This document shows positions 46,801 through 59,294 of a stretch of DNA of 64,000 nucleotides, in pieces (positions within the stretch are counted from its first letter, which is position 1; each line of letters opens with the position of its first letter). Made by a program: the position numbers and the translations under genes. Under the pieces are notes generated by a model. It was not told where the DNA came from. It searched no databases and worked only from the letters and a program-made list of their open reading frames with translations. The stretch comes from Sphagnum compactum (lineage: Eukaryota > Bryophyta > Sphagnopsida > Sphagnales): positions 16,550,875 through 16,614,874 of the forward strand of contig OZ234495.1 of assembly GCA_965153455.1 (NCBI GenBank), read 5' to 3'.

Positions 46801-48574
46801 TTCTCCATGATGAAGGGGGTTCATCTATAAACCACTGTAGTTTGAGATTCAGAGATGACAATTTCTGCACAATGATAAATTGGAACCAGGGTAACAATTT
46901 GCTATCTGTTAAAAGGCTGCTGGGCCATCATGTCTATCTTACAAGAACGACTTCAAAGACAAGGATACAAATGGTGATGCTAAACTTCACCCATCTACTT
47001 CCTACCTAAACCCCCCCACCCCATGTTCTGAACTGCTCAATTTCCTCGATGATAGTGCCACCACTTTGCAGCTTTGCACATTGGTTTATGGTGGCTCTTT
47101 GTCTCATTCATGCTGTCATGAAAGAAAGTGCAATTCAAGCAATTTGAAACAGAAGAAGATTTTCTCCTTGATGAGGAATCCTAGAAGAAGCAATGAATCA
47201 TAACAGGGTTGTTCAAGAGTACTGAACCTCTGTTGACTTCAGTTCTGCTATTGTTGATTCCAGCAATTGATGATGGTAGGGTTTAGGGTTTATGGTGGCT
47301 CTTGGGCTCATTCATGCTCCCATGAAAGAAAGAACAATGCAAGTAAATTTGAAGCAGAAGAAGATTCTCTCCTTGAAGTTGAGGAATATCCTAGAATAAG
47401 CAACAAATCATCATAACAGGTTGGTGTTCAAGAGTACCAAACCTCTGTTGACTTTAGTTCTGCTATTGTCGATTCCAGCAATCGATGATGGTAGGTATAG
47501 CCACACACCAATGCTGATGCTCTCGGCCCCATTCCAAACTCCAAGGCAGCCTAAAAGTCCACAAAAAAGCACATCAGTTTCCTTTCCTTCCACGGATGGC
47601 TTCAGCTTTGCAAATCATGAAACCAGGAGAAAATCAGAAACAGATGCTGCTGCTAGAATGGTTAGGTTCATAATACACATGTATGGCTGCTTGCTTGCTG
47701 CTTACCGATTTCTTTGCACCGCAACAACACACCTGCTTCTTACCTATTTGGACAATTGAGCTGGTGCTGGTGCTGCATTTTTTCCATAACCAACTATTTC
47801 AACTGCAATTTTAGTTTCAGAGAAAAGAAGATTGGCTGGCACCAAGTAAATCCTCGACGTCTATACCTCAGCTGCAGCACTGCGGACAGCCGGATGGACA
47901 GAAAGGCCCAGATAATCATTCCCAGAGAAGAGTCGCAACTTGTGGCAGGAATCCACGGCAACAACTCCTGATGATGGAACGTCCAAGACATCCTCGAGAT
48001 TGCACACCTCCGCACCTGCCTTACATTTTGCACTTCATCAGTTACAAAAAAAATCGCCAAAAGCCGAAGAAAGACACCGCGCGCGCGGGGGCTCCAGTCT
48101 GTTGTTTCTTTCAATAGAAGCTGGTGTGCAAGAATGAGGAGGGAAACAAAAAATCTCATGGACCTCCAAATTTTCAAAACACAGAGAGACACAAAATCAC
48201 CAGCAAAAAAACCGAGACACAGAGACAGAGAGCACAAAGAATTAGCAGCGAGACGACGAAGACGACGACGACAATGCAACAAACGAACCTGTACTGGGAG
48301 ATTCTTGGTTCCAACACTGAAATGTAGCATGCGAAACTTCGACTTCCACCGCTGCACGATCCCATGTTCCCAGACCTTGGAATGTCTGGAAGGAGGGAGT
48401 ATCAGTAGCGGTTGCCCGCGACGATTTGCAATCTCCTCCTGCTGCTGCTGCTACTTCAGAGGGAGCGAGCGGACGCAAAGATCGTAGAAGCATAGAACTC
48501 TGCAGCGCTTGCAACGCTTGCTCCAACCAGTCTTCCCATGGCGAAACACTAGCACTAGTACTACTTCTTCCCAT
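43830..48574 (-). CDS. BIOF: KAPA synthase (8-amino-7-oxononanoate synthase), 11 exons
   Basis: Exons on the minus strand: 48574-48289, 48015-47867, 47550-47443, 46757-46531, 46399-46358, 45859-45772, 45597-45464, 45178-45090, 44841-44691, 44422-44354 and 44100-43830. All introns are GT-AG and all phases close, giving 537 residues. The enzyme is a PLP-dependent alpha-oxoamine synthase that joins pimeloyl-CoA and alanine to KAPA, the first dedicated step of biotin synthesis. Visible landmarks are [55 protein letters not shown] (Asp299 to PLP nitrogen), TLSKAVG with Schiff-base Lys333, [11 protein letters not shown] and [11 protein letters not shown]. The last residues are PKL, a weak peroxisomal signal also found on the Arabidopsis enzyme. 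Compared with Arabidopsis (about 476 residues) the linker before PKL is about 50 residues longer. The first exon starts MGRSSTSAS after a GC-rich, TATA-less leader. Confidence 0.92.
47084..47494. repeat. Tandem duplication inside BIOF that copied part of exon 3
   Basis: 47084-47279 and 47288-47494 are close copies. The right copy contains the true end of exon 3 ([17 protein letters not shown] on the minus strand) and its donor. The left copy, within intron 3, carries the same 17 codons with Arg replaced by Gln and its own donor-like GTTCAG, but no acceptor before it. Between the copies lies GTAGGGTTTAGGGTTTA, two telomere-type units. Confidence 0.9.
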
Positions 48575-48780
48575 CACGACGCTCGTCTCTCTCGATTCTC
48601 CCTCCTCGTATCCTCGTATACTACAACAACGGTAGTGTTGTGAGCGGAAGCGCGCGCGCTCGTGCGCGGGCGGGGCGGGTTTGTGTGCGCTTCTTGTGTG
48701 CGGGTGGAGAGGGGGGGGAGGGGCGCAACGTACGAAGTTTGTCGTTGGCAATGCGTTTTTTGTGTGGTTTTGTTGTTTTT
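48575..48780 (-). promoter_or_regulatory. GC-rich TATA-less promoter and leader of BIOF
   Basis: The 200 bases upstream of the BIOF ATG (minus strand) are CpG-rich with alternating GC steps (GCGCGCGCTCG near 48650) and a C-run on the minus strand near 48710. There is no TATA box. This contrasts with the AT-rich flank beyond 48800. Confidence 0.45.
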
Positions 48781-48812
48781 CCTTTTCTTTGTTTGTTGTT
48801 GTTGTTGCAACG

Positions 48813-49350
48813 ATTAGGTTTTGCCCTCCAAATTAATTTATTTATTCAGCAAAAACAAGAAAAAAGATGGATAGGAAAAATTATTTATTTATTTGGTCGC
48901 CACTTGGTTAAAAAACAAACAGGAAAAATTTGAAATTCTCGATTTTTAGTGTAAATTCAGGAAAAAAAAAAAAAAACTTGGGAGTAATCGCCAAACTCGA
49001 AACCACAAAACTGCAAAAAAAAACCCCATTATTAGGTATTTCCCTCCCAATTAATTTTATTTAGCAAAAAGGAAGAAGAAAGCTGGATAGGTATTAGTGA
49101 CTTTTTTTTTATTCGGTTGCCACTTGGTTACAAAAACATACAGGAAAATTTGGAAATTCTCGAATTTTAGTGTAAATTCGAGAAGGCATTTTTTTGGGGG
49201 GGGGGGGGGGGGGGGGGGGAGAGAAATCGCCAAACTTTCGAAACCCACGACACTGCCTCAAAAAAAAAAAAAAAAAACTCATTATTAGGTATTTTTTCCT
49301 TCCAAATTCATTTTATTTAGCCAAAAAGATAAAATGAAGCTGGATATATT
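48813..49350. repeat. Tandem repeat of about 218-253 bp upstream of BIOF
   Basis: Two full copies and a partial third start ATTAGGT at 48813, 49031 and 49284. Each has TTTATTTAGCAAAAA, GGTCGCCACTTGGTTA, AATTCTCGA(A)TTTTTAG and AATCGCCAAACT. Copies differ mostly in homopolymer length; the second contains a 24-base G run (49196-49219). Confidence 0.85.
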
Positions 49351-51191
49351 GCACTCGGTTGGCCTCATCGCTTCCGAAAAATGGCTCGCAATGGACATGC
49401 CACAATTTTTATTAGCTACCAACAAATATCTCTCATCAAATATCTCTGTCTTTGTCTAATTTAGATTCTTTCCAATGTTGTAGTACCTACCCTCCTTGTT
49501 CCCGTGCCTTTTTTAAATACACCCTCAAATAAATACCTAAGTAGGTGACCAACAGTTTTGGAAATAAAAATTTCGTGTAGCCAGCCAATGGGAAGTGAGC
49601 ATGCAATGCACTCAAAGTGCCTTGATTTGTTTTTCTTTTAAGTTTTGGGTGGGGATTTAGGGGAGGATTTTTTTCATTTTTCATTTTTTCTCAACATTTT
49701 CCCTTCAAATTCCCAAAGGGTGAACATGGTTTTGGTGATCACTCATTGGTGCACCGGTCACAATAGCCATGGCGACTGCTATCCCTGCCCCAATAGCCAT
49801 GCCACCCTTCCACAACACCCACCAGGTTTTTTTTTTTTTTTTTTTTTAAATTTGAAAACCACATGGGATGTCAAATAAAGGGTGTTGAAAGTGAAAGGTA
49901 GTGTAGAATGGTTTTCAATGCCCTGGATGCATCCTGGGGTGAAAAATTAACAGCATTAAGCAAGCACAAAGACCACAAGTAAACACAAATAAATCAAAGA
50001 TTGGATTGCAACAAGACAAGTAGAAAGAATGTTCAAACCTTAAACCCTAACAAGGCCAACAATTCATATAATGAAATTAAATTGTTGATTCCAAATAATC
50101 GTTGGTTCTACTTAATCATAGAACAATATGAAAAAAACACCTTAATACAAAATCAACAAAAAAAGATTAGCTATCAAAGCAATCATTTTCTAAGTAGGTT
50201 GTTATGCCTACGTGCCATAATAAGAGACTCTCATCAACACTATCTCCATTACTCCCACCTTCACTTTCCTCATGTTTTTGAGACTACAACAAAATGTGAC
50301 AAAGCAAGTGTCATTTGTTTCAAAATGTGTACTTCAATCGGTTCTTGTCTTATTGTATTTTTTGGGTCAATTTGTGTGATGAATAACAAAACTAGTTCAA
50401 GGATTCAATTTGAATAAAACCACTACCCTTAACTTGAAAGCCACCTACATTTGCAATCACATCCTTTTCAAAATGCCTTTACCCCAATACTCAATAAGCA
50501 CCATGTTTGAGGAAAGTAAAGGTAAACCACATTTGAAGGTTCTAAAACATTTGAAAAGAAAATTCAGAACCTTACTGTGAAAGGTGAATGTAGGTAGGGT
50601 TTACATGATACAATGTACATGACATAGTGGAGAGAGGGTTCATGAACTGTTGTTGATGCTGTCAACTTGATGGGTGGTGATGCTAGCATCTTACAGAAAG
50701 CTGTAAAGAGTGACAATCATAAAGTCCATACTCCATAGCCATGTCCTGATCTGGCAAAATTTTGAAGAGAGAGAGAGAGAGAGAGAGAGATAGCAGAATG
50801 CTCCACTTTCAAGCTTGATCTGACATTGTGTCTAAACAACAGTATTTAGCGCATTTAGGGATATGTGCAAACCCGGAGGAGGAGTACACTCAATCTCAAG
50901 TGAGCAATTGCACATTATTTACTCTGCATCTCCAGTACCCAACTTTGCATCCTATTCAATCACCCCTTCAAACTCTGTTGTTGTTTAAGGAAATTGCTGA
51001 AGTGAAAATCAATTGGGTGGTGAATGGAATGGGGTGCAGTAGGTCCTTGGGGACTTTGGCACATGTCCTACCAAATAATTAATAATTTTGAAGATTTTGA
51101 TTTATGAGAAACAAAATATTTCAGAATATTTCAAAAGATAGTTCATTTTCCTGCACAAAAAATCTACTTATTAAGCTTTGAAAACAATCAA

Positions 51192-51224
<33 letters not shown>

Positions 51225-51980
51225 TTTTGCTTTGTTTTCAAAAATATTTTTTCACGATTCTAATTTTTTGCTAGGCATATTTACAATCACATTTTTGCTA
51301 GGCATATTTTGGGCTTTATACTCACGTTTGCATGACACGCATGCATATATTTTTGAAATACACTTGCATGATGTTGTGTATATTTTTTCCACTTTGTAAG
51401 TTTAAATTTACAAATAAATAGCTAGTGAGAGATGCTCAGTTGTAACAAATAATCAAGCAAGCCATAACGGTAACTTAATTTATTGTTAATAAATAGGCAA
51501 CTCAAGCCAGTTATCATAGATAACCATCCATCCCGGTGTGAGACTAGAGACGTCCTCTTTTCATCCACATAAAAAGAGAGCGGCTATGAAATTTTCATCC
51601 ATGCAATGAAAGGTTATGGAGTCATTGCACCAATGAAAGCCCAAGATGGATGGATACCTTGTTCTAATTGATAGATTGCTAATGAAATAGAGGTCAAAGT
51701 CTACGAGTTGAAACTCACAACGCAACAAGCAATCAAAGTGACAAAATTCTCTTGAGGAGGAGATGGTTATGATGCAACACACATTCACAATTTTTATACA
51801 AAACCACAAACTTCAATGACCTTGGGAGATGTGATATCCTCATTATTGTATTCTATTAGTTTTTGGTGTTTTACACTTGCACTTCACCTGTTTTGCAGGA
51901 AATGACCTTACTTGATTTTCCACTTGCACTTACATATCCAAAGTTTTCACAGATTCGCATCATTTGAGAGTTTAGACTTA
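49351..51980. other. No gene recognised
   Basis: Contains a T-run at 49827-49848, a (GA)n tract at 50768-50791 and a (TA)n tract at about 51193-51222. A 138-residue plus-strand frame at 50001-50417 is Asn/Lys-rich and unlike anything I know, so I do not call it. The final 150 bases are the upstream flank of the calmodulin relative. Confidence 0.4.
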
Positions 51981-51987
51981 ATCAGTT

Positions 51988-52329
51988 GTGGGTTTGTCGC
52001 TTTTTGCTCTTTTTCATTTTCTTGTGTGCCTGCTGAGCTCGCTCAAGCAAGCAAGCAAGCGAGCTTCATGTTGGGCTCTTAGTTTCAAGGAAGGAAATCT
52101 CATCTTCCCTTTTACTTGCTTCTTGTGGGAATTTTTGGGGTTTTTCCTCAAGCGTTTTGTTTTGTGCTGTTTTGGGTACAGTATTTTGGGTTTGTGTTCT
52201 GTGTTTCAAACCAGCATCCATCCAGAAAGGAAGGATTGGGTGTGGTGGAGTGGGGGCTTTGTATTTTTGACAAACCCTAGCAAAGGGGAGAGAGAGAGAG
52301 AGAAACGATCAACTGGTAGGGCAGGCAGG
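51988..52329 (+). promoter_or_regulatory. Leader region of the calmodulin-like gene
   Basis: T-rich sequence with CAAGCAAGCAAGCAAGCGAG (52044-52063) and a (GA)n tract (52288-52303) comes just before the ATG. The frame happens to be open for 114 codons ahead of the start, but calmodulin-type proteins begin at the ATG chosen, so this is most likely 5' UTR. Confidence 0.4.
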
Positions 52330-53001
52330 ATGGTGCGGGAGCTCACTGAGAAGCAGATTGCCGACTGTAAAGAGGCTTTCAGTCTCTTCGACAAGGATGG
52401 AGATGGTACGTGTATTTTTGTGGAAATGTTGTCTTTGTACTCTCTATCTTTCTTTTTAGGGTTCCTCCTCTTTTGTCTCTGGCGGCATTTCTCTTCCCCA
52501 TGCTGGTTTTGCAATCCCTCAATTAGGCACCTCCTCCTAGGGTTTGTTCATCCTTTGGAGGGTTGGTAGTAGTATCTATCCCTCCCTGACATATCCCTGA
52601 TATGTTGTGGTTTTGCTTCTTCTGCAGGAAGTATCACAATGAAAGAAATGGGCACAGTTATGCGGTCAGTGGGGCAAAATCCGACAGAAGCTGAGCTTCG
52701 GGAGATGGTTAATGATGTGGATCCAGATGGAAAAGGCACCATCGACTTCCCTGGCTTTCTGAATCTGATGGCACACAAAATGAAGGATACTGATGGTGAG
52801 GAGGAGTTAAAAGAAGCCTTCCGCGTGTTTGACAAAGAGAAGAAGGGATACATTCCTGCTGCAGAGCTTCGCCATGTTTTGACCAACTTAGGAGAGAAGC
52901 TCACAGATGAAGAAGTTGATGAGATGATACGCGAGGCTGACAGTGAAGGCTCTGGACAGGTCAAGTATGAGGGGTTCATAAAACTGATGATTGCCAAGTG
53001 A
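52330..53001 (+). CDS. Calmodulin-like protein with three damaged calcium loops
   Basis: Exons 52330-52405 and 52628-53001 join to 149 residues, exactly calmodulin length. The intron splits the Gly26 codon, the usual position in plant calmodulin genes. Helices are nearly calmodulin ([59 protein letters not shown]). The loops are not. EF1 21-32 (DKDGDGSITMKE) is canonical, but EF2 57-68 ([12 protein letters not shown]) and EF4 130-141 ([12 protein letters not shown]) have Gly in place of the essential last Glu, and EF3 94-105 ([12 protein letters not shown]) has Lys at position 5 and Glu at 3. It likely binds one calcium at most. Role: probably a calcium-weak or constitutive calmodulin competitor, which is inference. 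Frame, splice sites and stop are intact, so it does not look like a pseudogene. Confidence 0.88.
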
Positions 53002-56000
53002 AACAGATTTGTTGGCCAGTGTGCTAGATCTTCCCTCCCCTTCTGCTTCTTGGTAGATAAATCTCTTGGTTTGTCTTTGTGTAGCTAGATTGCTGAGGCT
53101 CTGTGGATTTACACATGCACATTGTTCTACACCCTCCTTATCCATGTTGAAAGAACTCAGTTCTTGTCTGTAGGTAGTAGACCCCACAATTTTGAAAACA
53201 TTTGCCCCCACTACCTTTTGTTGGGCCCCATGAATTCAAAAACCTTTTTTGTCCTTGGGAGCTTGATTTGCAGATACTACAGAACAAAGGCTGTATACAA
53301 TTTGCAAAGAGTACAGCAGGAGTTCTGTGAACTTGGTGAGTAGGGTTTGAGTAGGGTAGGCAGCTTAAACATTTCTACTGGTGGTGCTTTTAGATGGTCT
53401 AACAAATCTTTGCCCTCATTTTGATTACTCCACGCTCTGTTTTGCCTTCACTTTGATTTGCACCTGAAGGGTGGGTGTGCTCTGAAAACCATTTTCCTTG
53501 AATTGTATTTTCTGCAAGCACCCCACAACAAGTATTGCACAAATCTGGATGTCACAGGCTGATTTATCATCATGCAAATTTCCTTTGCCCAGCTGCATGT
53601 AGTGATGTCTGTGTCTTTGTTTTCCTTTGCTGTTGTGTTGTACTTGCCACGTCTGAGTCTTCCCATTGCTTCCGGAAAGGCAACAGAAACGCAGGACGCA
53701 GATTGTGTATAATGGTTTGCCCAAGTTTTTTGGGAAGATTATTATATGCTTATCTACACCCACTGTTGGGAGCTGATGAACTCAGTGGGTAGTCATGGCA
53801 GCTCGTCACTGCCGTTCGTGATGAAGGTGATGGTCTGTCACTTTGTGAGCGACTCTCATGAGGTTATGACTGCACTCATTGTTGTGTTACCTTTAATTGT
53901 TGTTGTGGAGATTTCTCTGCAACTTCATCGATCTTTACTTGCCACACAAAAACATTCAGGGCTTCTTCATGTGCATACCCGAGCAGATGGTGAAATGAAT
54001 GAAATGAAGGCAAGGGATGGCACGAAGTTCTCTTTCCTGACAATGACTGGAATGTCTTTGAGTGGATTCTCTATTGCTGTTTGGGATGTTCTCTTGCGGT
54101 GGTAGGCGGATGCCTCACATCCAAGATTAGTCATTTACTTTTTCCCAACCTCACCCATAAGATTGAAATTGGCACTGCAAAAGGTGGGACACTATTACTA
54201 GCAACTAGCAACCAACCAAGACCAATAAAACCATCAAACCAATCAACAGCAGGTCTTAGGCTTTGTATGCCTTTTGCCAGCATCAGCACCCTGTGCAAAA
54301 ATGCTGGGCCAATATGATTTTGCTGAGCCAAACCAGCATGTTTTGACTTTTCTTCATCCAAAATGTGGTGTGCTGTGCTATGGTGGCCTTCTGCTCTAAG
54401 TGCATGGGTATAAAAGCAATTCCACCCACATCCAATATGTGGGCCTCTACCCATGTCTACCACATTTAATTGTGTGTACCTCATCTCTAGTGGCCACCCA
54501 TAAGTATGAAATCTCTTGGATAGTGTCAAGTGAGGATCTGGTAAATGCTATCTCATGGGCGATCTTTGTGACCAGCCAATCAAAGTCCATATATGAAATA
54601 TACTGGCCCTTTTGGAGAGCACTGTAGACTCTAATTGGCCACCATAAGATTGATATTATGGTGTATCACAACTATGTAGGAATGTATTGTGATATATATC
54701 CTGAACCGAATGGTGATACTTTTTCTTCAAAAGTAGCTTGTAAATATTCACCATGCACATTGAATGAAAAGGAAATGATAGACATGCATGTCTTTCTAGT
54801 TCATAAAGCCAAAGCACAATGGCATGACATCTTGTTCACAACATCGTACATTCTAGACTAAAATCTGTTCTTTTCATGATGTCTGTGTTGATTGCAAGGT
54901 TTTGTCCAGATCATGGTTGCAATGGTCATCCACTTGGCGTTGCCCATTGTTTTTTTGTGTACTTATGGAGGCTCCTTCATGATCACATTTTTATTACCAC
55001 AACATATGGTTTGATCTTGAAGGGCACAATGTCCCCTCATTTGTTGTTGCCCTTTTTTAAGGATTTGCATGTTCACAATCTTCCCAATAACTTAAGCACT
55101 AGCATAAATAATGTCCTCTTGCCAACTTCCTAATAAGAACACCAAAGTATAGTTCCAATGATATAGCAATAGGCACTCTCTTCCAAAGTGCCATTGAAAG
55201 CTAAAATTGGGCATCAACATGTAGGCAAATGGAATTTGGGATATTTGGTAGCATATTTTTGTGTCACATCTAGCTTAATGTGGTAAATTTGAAATTGCTC
55301 GAACTTCTTTGAATTAATCAAATTAACTATGTATTTTCAAACTTTATTATAATCTAGAGGGTACAACTCGACATAAGATCTCTAGATTTCATGTTGTGGC
55401 ATAAGGCTTAAATTGTCCTCAAGGTTTATTGCTTAAACCCTTATAAGAAGAAAACTATTCCTTTTCAGAATATGCTTTGTGAGTTTTGAAGCATATTTCA
55501 TCTAAATGGTCAATTTCAGAAATTGCCAAAGTTCAACAAATAAAATTAAGTGATTTTGGACCTCAAAACTCCCCAAAATTTTACAAGTTCATTTTCTTAT
55601 CACCATTTGAAAAAGCTTTTGAACATTGTTTCAAACTCATGAATCTAACATGATTTGTCCCTTCAAAGTCCGGGCTAACAATCTCAACTCCCTTAGAGTT
55701 CACGAGTTGAGAATTTAAAATTTTGCAGCATCTAGTGAAGTGTGATAACATATGTGTACACAAGTTCAATGAACATGCTTGTGTTTGGATGGTGCCAAGT
55801 GGTGCACATCCTCCATAGATAATTAGGTCATGTTCTGTGGAGGAGGAATGAGGCTTTGCACCATTTGTGTTTCTTTCATTGAATCATCATCATCATTGAG
55901 CTTCAAAACATTGACGAAAGGAATGCTCCACATAATCTGCCCTAACCAATCAAATTTTGAAGTCCTTTTTTTTCCAGTTCAATGGAATAGTAGAAGCATG

Positions 56001-57515
56001 AGCATTTTGTCTTCTGCATTCTTGGTGGGTAATGATCAACAAATCAATGTAGTGTTGCAAATTGAATTTGGTGCATAATTTGTGAGGTATCTGAACCTAC
56101 AGTGTGTTAAATTTGAAAAGTTCAAAATGAACAATTGATCATTCTGCAACTTGAAAAATTAGAGAGAAACTTTGATTTGGATACTTTCAAATGATACAAG
56201 AATACATATTGATGATGATTTGCTTCACAAGATGATCCAACAAATAGATGCTAGCAATGATTTGTATCAAATTCAGTAATAAAACTTGATCTAGACACCA
56301 GGTTAAAAAAAAATCCTAAATTAACTAAATACTTTTCTTGATATGTGCACTGTCTTGAATCTCTTTAAAATAATTTGTGCAAAGCATCACATGAGAGCAA
56401 TCTGTGATGAAAACATTCAGAACTTTAAAAAGAATAAGTTCACAATGTTCACTCTGATGGCATCAGAATTACAACAAGCATAGGTACCATGTATTGACAA
56501 ATAGTGGAACTTCTATGCAGACATGTAAACATGAGTGTGATGAATGTTGCAGAAATAATTTATGAGAGTATTGGACACCCATACATATATACAAACAGTG
56601 ACGTTTGGAGGGAAAAAAAAGGGAAATTTGTGCATTTTACTCAATTTGGCCAGAAGATATGTACACTAAATGACCATGCACCTAACCCAAGATCTTACTT
56701 CAACAAAAGACTGCCTCATTTGCCAATCTAGCACTCCATAATGAAATATTTGGAAGCATTTTTGGGTTCATGTACAGAGTCCCCAGGTACAGACAAGGAC
56801 CAATGTACCCAGGAGCCAATTTAGAAGCTCAAGAAACAATGGAAACTGATTTTTATAAAAAAACCCAAACATTCTTCAATCAATCATACTGTACAACAAT
56901 AAAACTGTACATGATATAATATGATCATGCATGTATGTCATGGAACAGGAACTTGTATAAACCGCAGCAGTTGTAATTTACCCTGGCAAATCACATGCTA
57001 AAAATGGCATAACCAAAAAGAATTTGCTCTTGGCCTACAGTCTGATAATATCAAGTCCAACAATTTACACGAAACATCTCATACAGCTTGAGAAAAATTT
57101 CAAGTCTAGAAGCAAGGAGAAAGCCCCCCCCCTTGAAGTTCTGGATCTCACAGATCACTCATGTCTGAACTGTGACAAAGAGCCTTAAATTCAGGCATGG
57201 CATTGCTGTTGTTGCAGTAGCATCCAGGGAGCCATTTTGATCTGCTAGTAGAGCTCAAACAGGCCAGAGAATACCACAGTGATGAAGAACTTGGTTAGTT
57301 TGTTTGTAAACTGAGTTCTGAGCTGGATTATGTACAGAAGTAGAGTCAGAAAAAATCACAGAAAGCTCTCTAAACTGATTGAGGCCTCTAAACTCAATCC
57401 AGTCCATGATTGCTGCACTAGTGCACCTTGAGCACCAGCAGCTTTAGCAATGAGAAAAACACTACCCAGTGGAAGATCATGCTGGGATGATCTCAAGGAC
57501 CGAGCAATATTGTAA
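53002..57515. other. 3' regions of calmodulin-like and bHLH genes; no other gene
   Basis: 53002 to about 53420 is probably 3' UTR of the calmodulin relative. 53420-54630 keeps mixed, gene-like composition, but its frames (up to 132 residues) match nothing known. 54630-56800 is AT-rich. 56800-57515 is probably the 3' UTR of the bHLH gene, read leftwards. Confidence 0.4.
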
Positions 57516-58996
57516 CTAATGACAAAACTGCTCTTGTGGATGGTCTGGAAAGCAAAGTGAACTAGAGGACGTCCTGGGCCAGTGGTGCCCAGTGATGTGA
57601 TGAGACCCAGAACTTGGGTCTGAGCTTGAATGTGATGCATTCGCTATTAATGGGGAGCTTGCAGCAGCAGCAGCTACTTGATATGCTGAGCAGTTCACGT
57701 CCAATGATCTGAGTACTGCATGATGATGATGAGCAGCTGCTGCTGCTGCTGCAGCAGCAGGATGATGAGAGATTGGGTGGAAGGCAGGCATACCCATGGT
57801 GAAGTTGGGATCAAAACTGTTCCCTAATTGCTCAAGCGCCTGCACAGACAAACAGACAGATGTTCAGACAGAAGATCATGAGAGAAAAAACTGATCATGG
57901 GAGTTGTGCATTGACGGATTGCCATCTGACTTTCAAGCTGGTCCTTGACATCAATTGCAACATTTTCTAGAAGCTGGATTTTTCCACTAGTCATGAATGA
58001 GAGCTGATCATCACCTGCAGTTGCAGCTTGAGGAACTTGACATAGTGAATGGCTTCATCAAGCATGGAGGCAGTATCCATCTTGGTGCCACCAGGAACAA
58101 GCCTCTGCAACATGCGGATTCGGTCACTGATCCGCTCTCTGCGGTGCCGCGCCGCCACGCTCTGCGGGTCCTTGGATATCCTCATGTTGCGTCTAGTCTT
58201 GATGGGTCTAGTCATGCCGCTAGTCTCGATTTCCCTGGCACCTCCTACAGCAGCAGCACCAGCAGCAGCTGATCGGAACAGCAGCATGGCTCTCATCATC
58301 TGATCACCGGGCATCACCAACACGTCCTGATCGACATTCGGCTTGCGGCCATCACAGGCTTCATTAGACACTGCAACTGCGAGCTGGAGCTGTCCAACGA
58401 CACCTGCAGGAGGTTCTCCACTGCTGCTAGAGAGTGAGCAAAAACCACTACCGCTGTTGTCCCCTTCCGCCGCCGTCTCGCTATTGGAATCCAGCATACT
58501 GCTACTACTCGACGACACAGGTTTCTGCAGCAAACTCTCGCGCCCACAATATTCTCCACCACCTTGGCTCGACAACTTCGGCAACAAAACTCCGCACTGC
58601 GAGTTTGTTACCCCAGCTAGTTCTTCAAGCTGCTGATGCTGCTGCTGCTGCTGCAAAGGGAGTACTACGTCTGCAGGTTGATCCAGTTCTTCCTCTCCCT
58701 ACACTTCCCACACCCCACCAAGAGCACAAAATTCCACTCCATGGATCATCATCAACAATTCCCCTTACCCAAAAGCAGCTGGACCAAGGCACACACACAC
58801 ACACATAAACACCGCAACAACAACATGAGAGTCGAGAGTAGTGTGAAACTCATGCAATTCAACTCGACAAATGAGATTCTCAAGCAACTTTCTCCACACC
58901 GACTGCGACAAAATTGTGCATACATCATGTCCAGAAAATCTTCCCTCCACTGAAGAAACTTCTTACCAAGCTGTGTTTATAGGATTTCTTCATCAT
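57516..58996 (-). CDS. bHLH transcription factor, subgroup VIIIb (HEC/IND type)
   Basis: Model on the minus strand: 58996-58967, 58650-58015 and 57839-57516, 329 residues. The bHLH domain (residues 167-222) reads [20 protein letters not shown], followed by [20 protein letters not shown] and [14 protein letters not shown], as in HECATE/INDEHISCENT proteins. These are nuclear regulators of gynoecium, fruit and meristem development in flowering plants. The usual E-box Glu of the basic region is Ala here, which is characteristic of this subgroup. The N-terminal part is Gln- and Ser-rich; the C-terminal exon has Ala and His runs (residues about 250-270). The last intron follows the domain directly. 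The start is the weak point: the big exon has an in-frame stop at 58699-58701 and no early ATG. I joined it to an upstream mini-exon [10 protein letters not shown] by GTAAGA and TTTGCAG in matching phase. Translation from the internal ATG at 58497 is the alternative. Confidence 0.82.
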
Positions 58997-59294
58997 CCAA
59001 TTACTGCACCCTTTGTATATATTCTTCCGCAATAACTAGTCGTCACCGCTGCTGCCGCCGCTTGCTTGCAGAGTGTACACTCGTTTCTGGCCGAGACTCA
59101 GAAATTATGGCACACAAACAATGCATTCACTAGCCACCAATACCTGCACGCGATGCTAGCGAGCTGCAAATCTTGGGCTTGCGCGCTGAATCCAAACCCC
59201 CGGGCTAACGACAGAAGAGAAGGAAAGCTCCCGACGAGAAGAGAGAAGAAAGGGACGACGGCCAGAAGAGCTTGCGACCACAGCAGCGCACCGG

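Noticed and set aside
47280-47296. Telomere or chromosome end
   Set aside because: Only about two TTTAGGG units are present, inside a gene; similar short words occur at 25912-25925 and in centrin intron 1.
51988-52329. N-terminal extension of 114 residues on the calmodulin-like protein
   Set aside because: The frame is open by chance; the part next to the ATG holds a (GA)n leader and the ATG fits the normal calmodulin start.
58976-58981. TATAAA on the minus strand before the bHLH gene
   Set aside because: In the preferred model these bases are codons of the first mini-exon (Tyr-Lys), and no leader would remain between it and translation.
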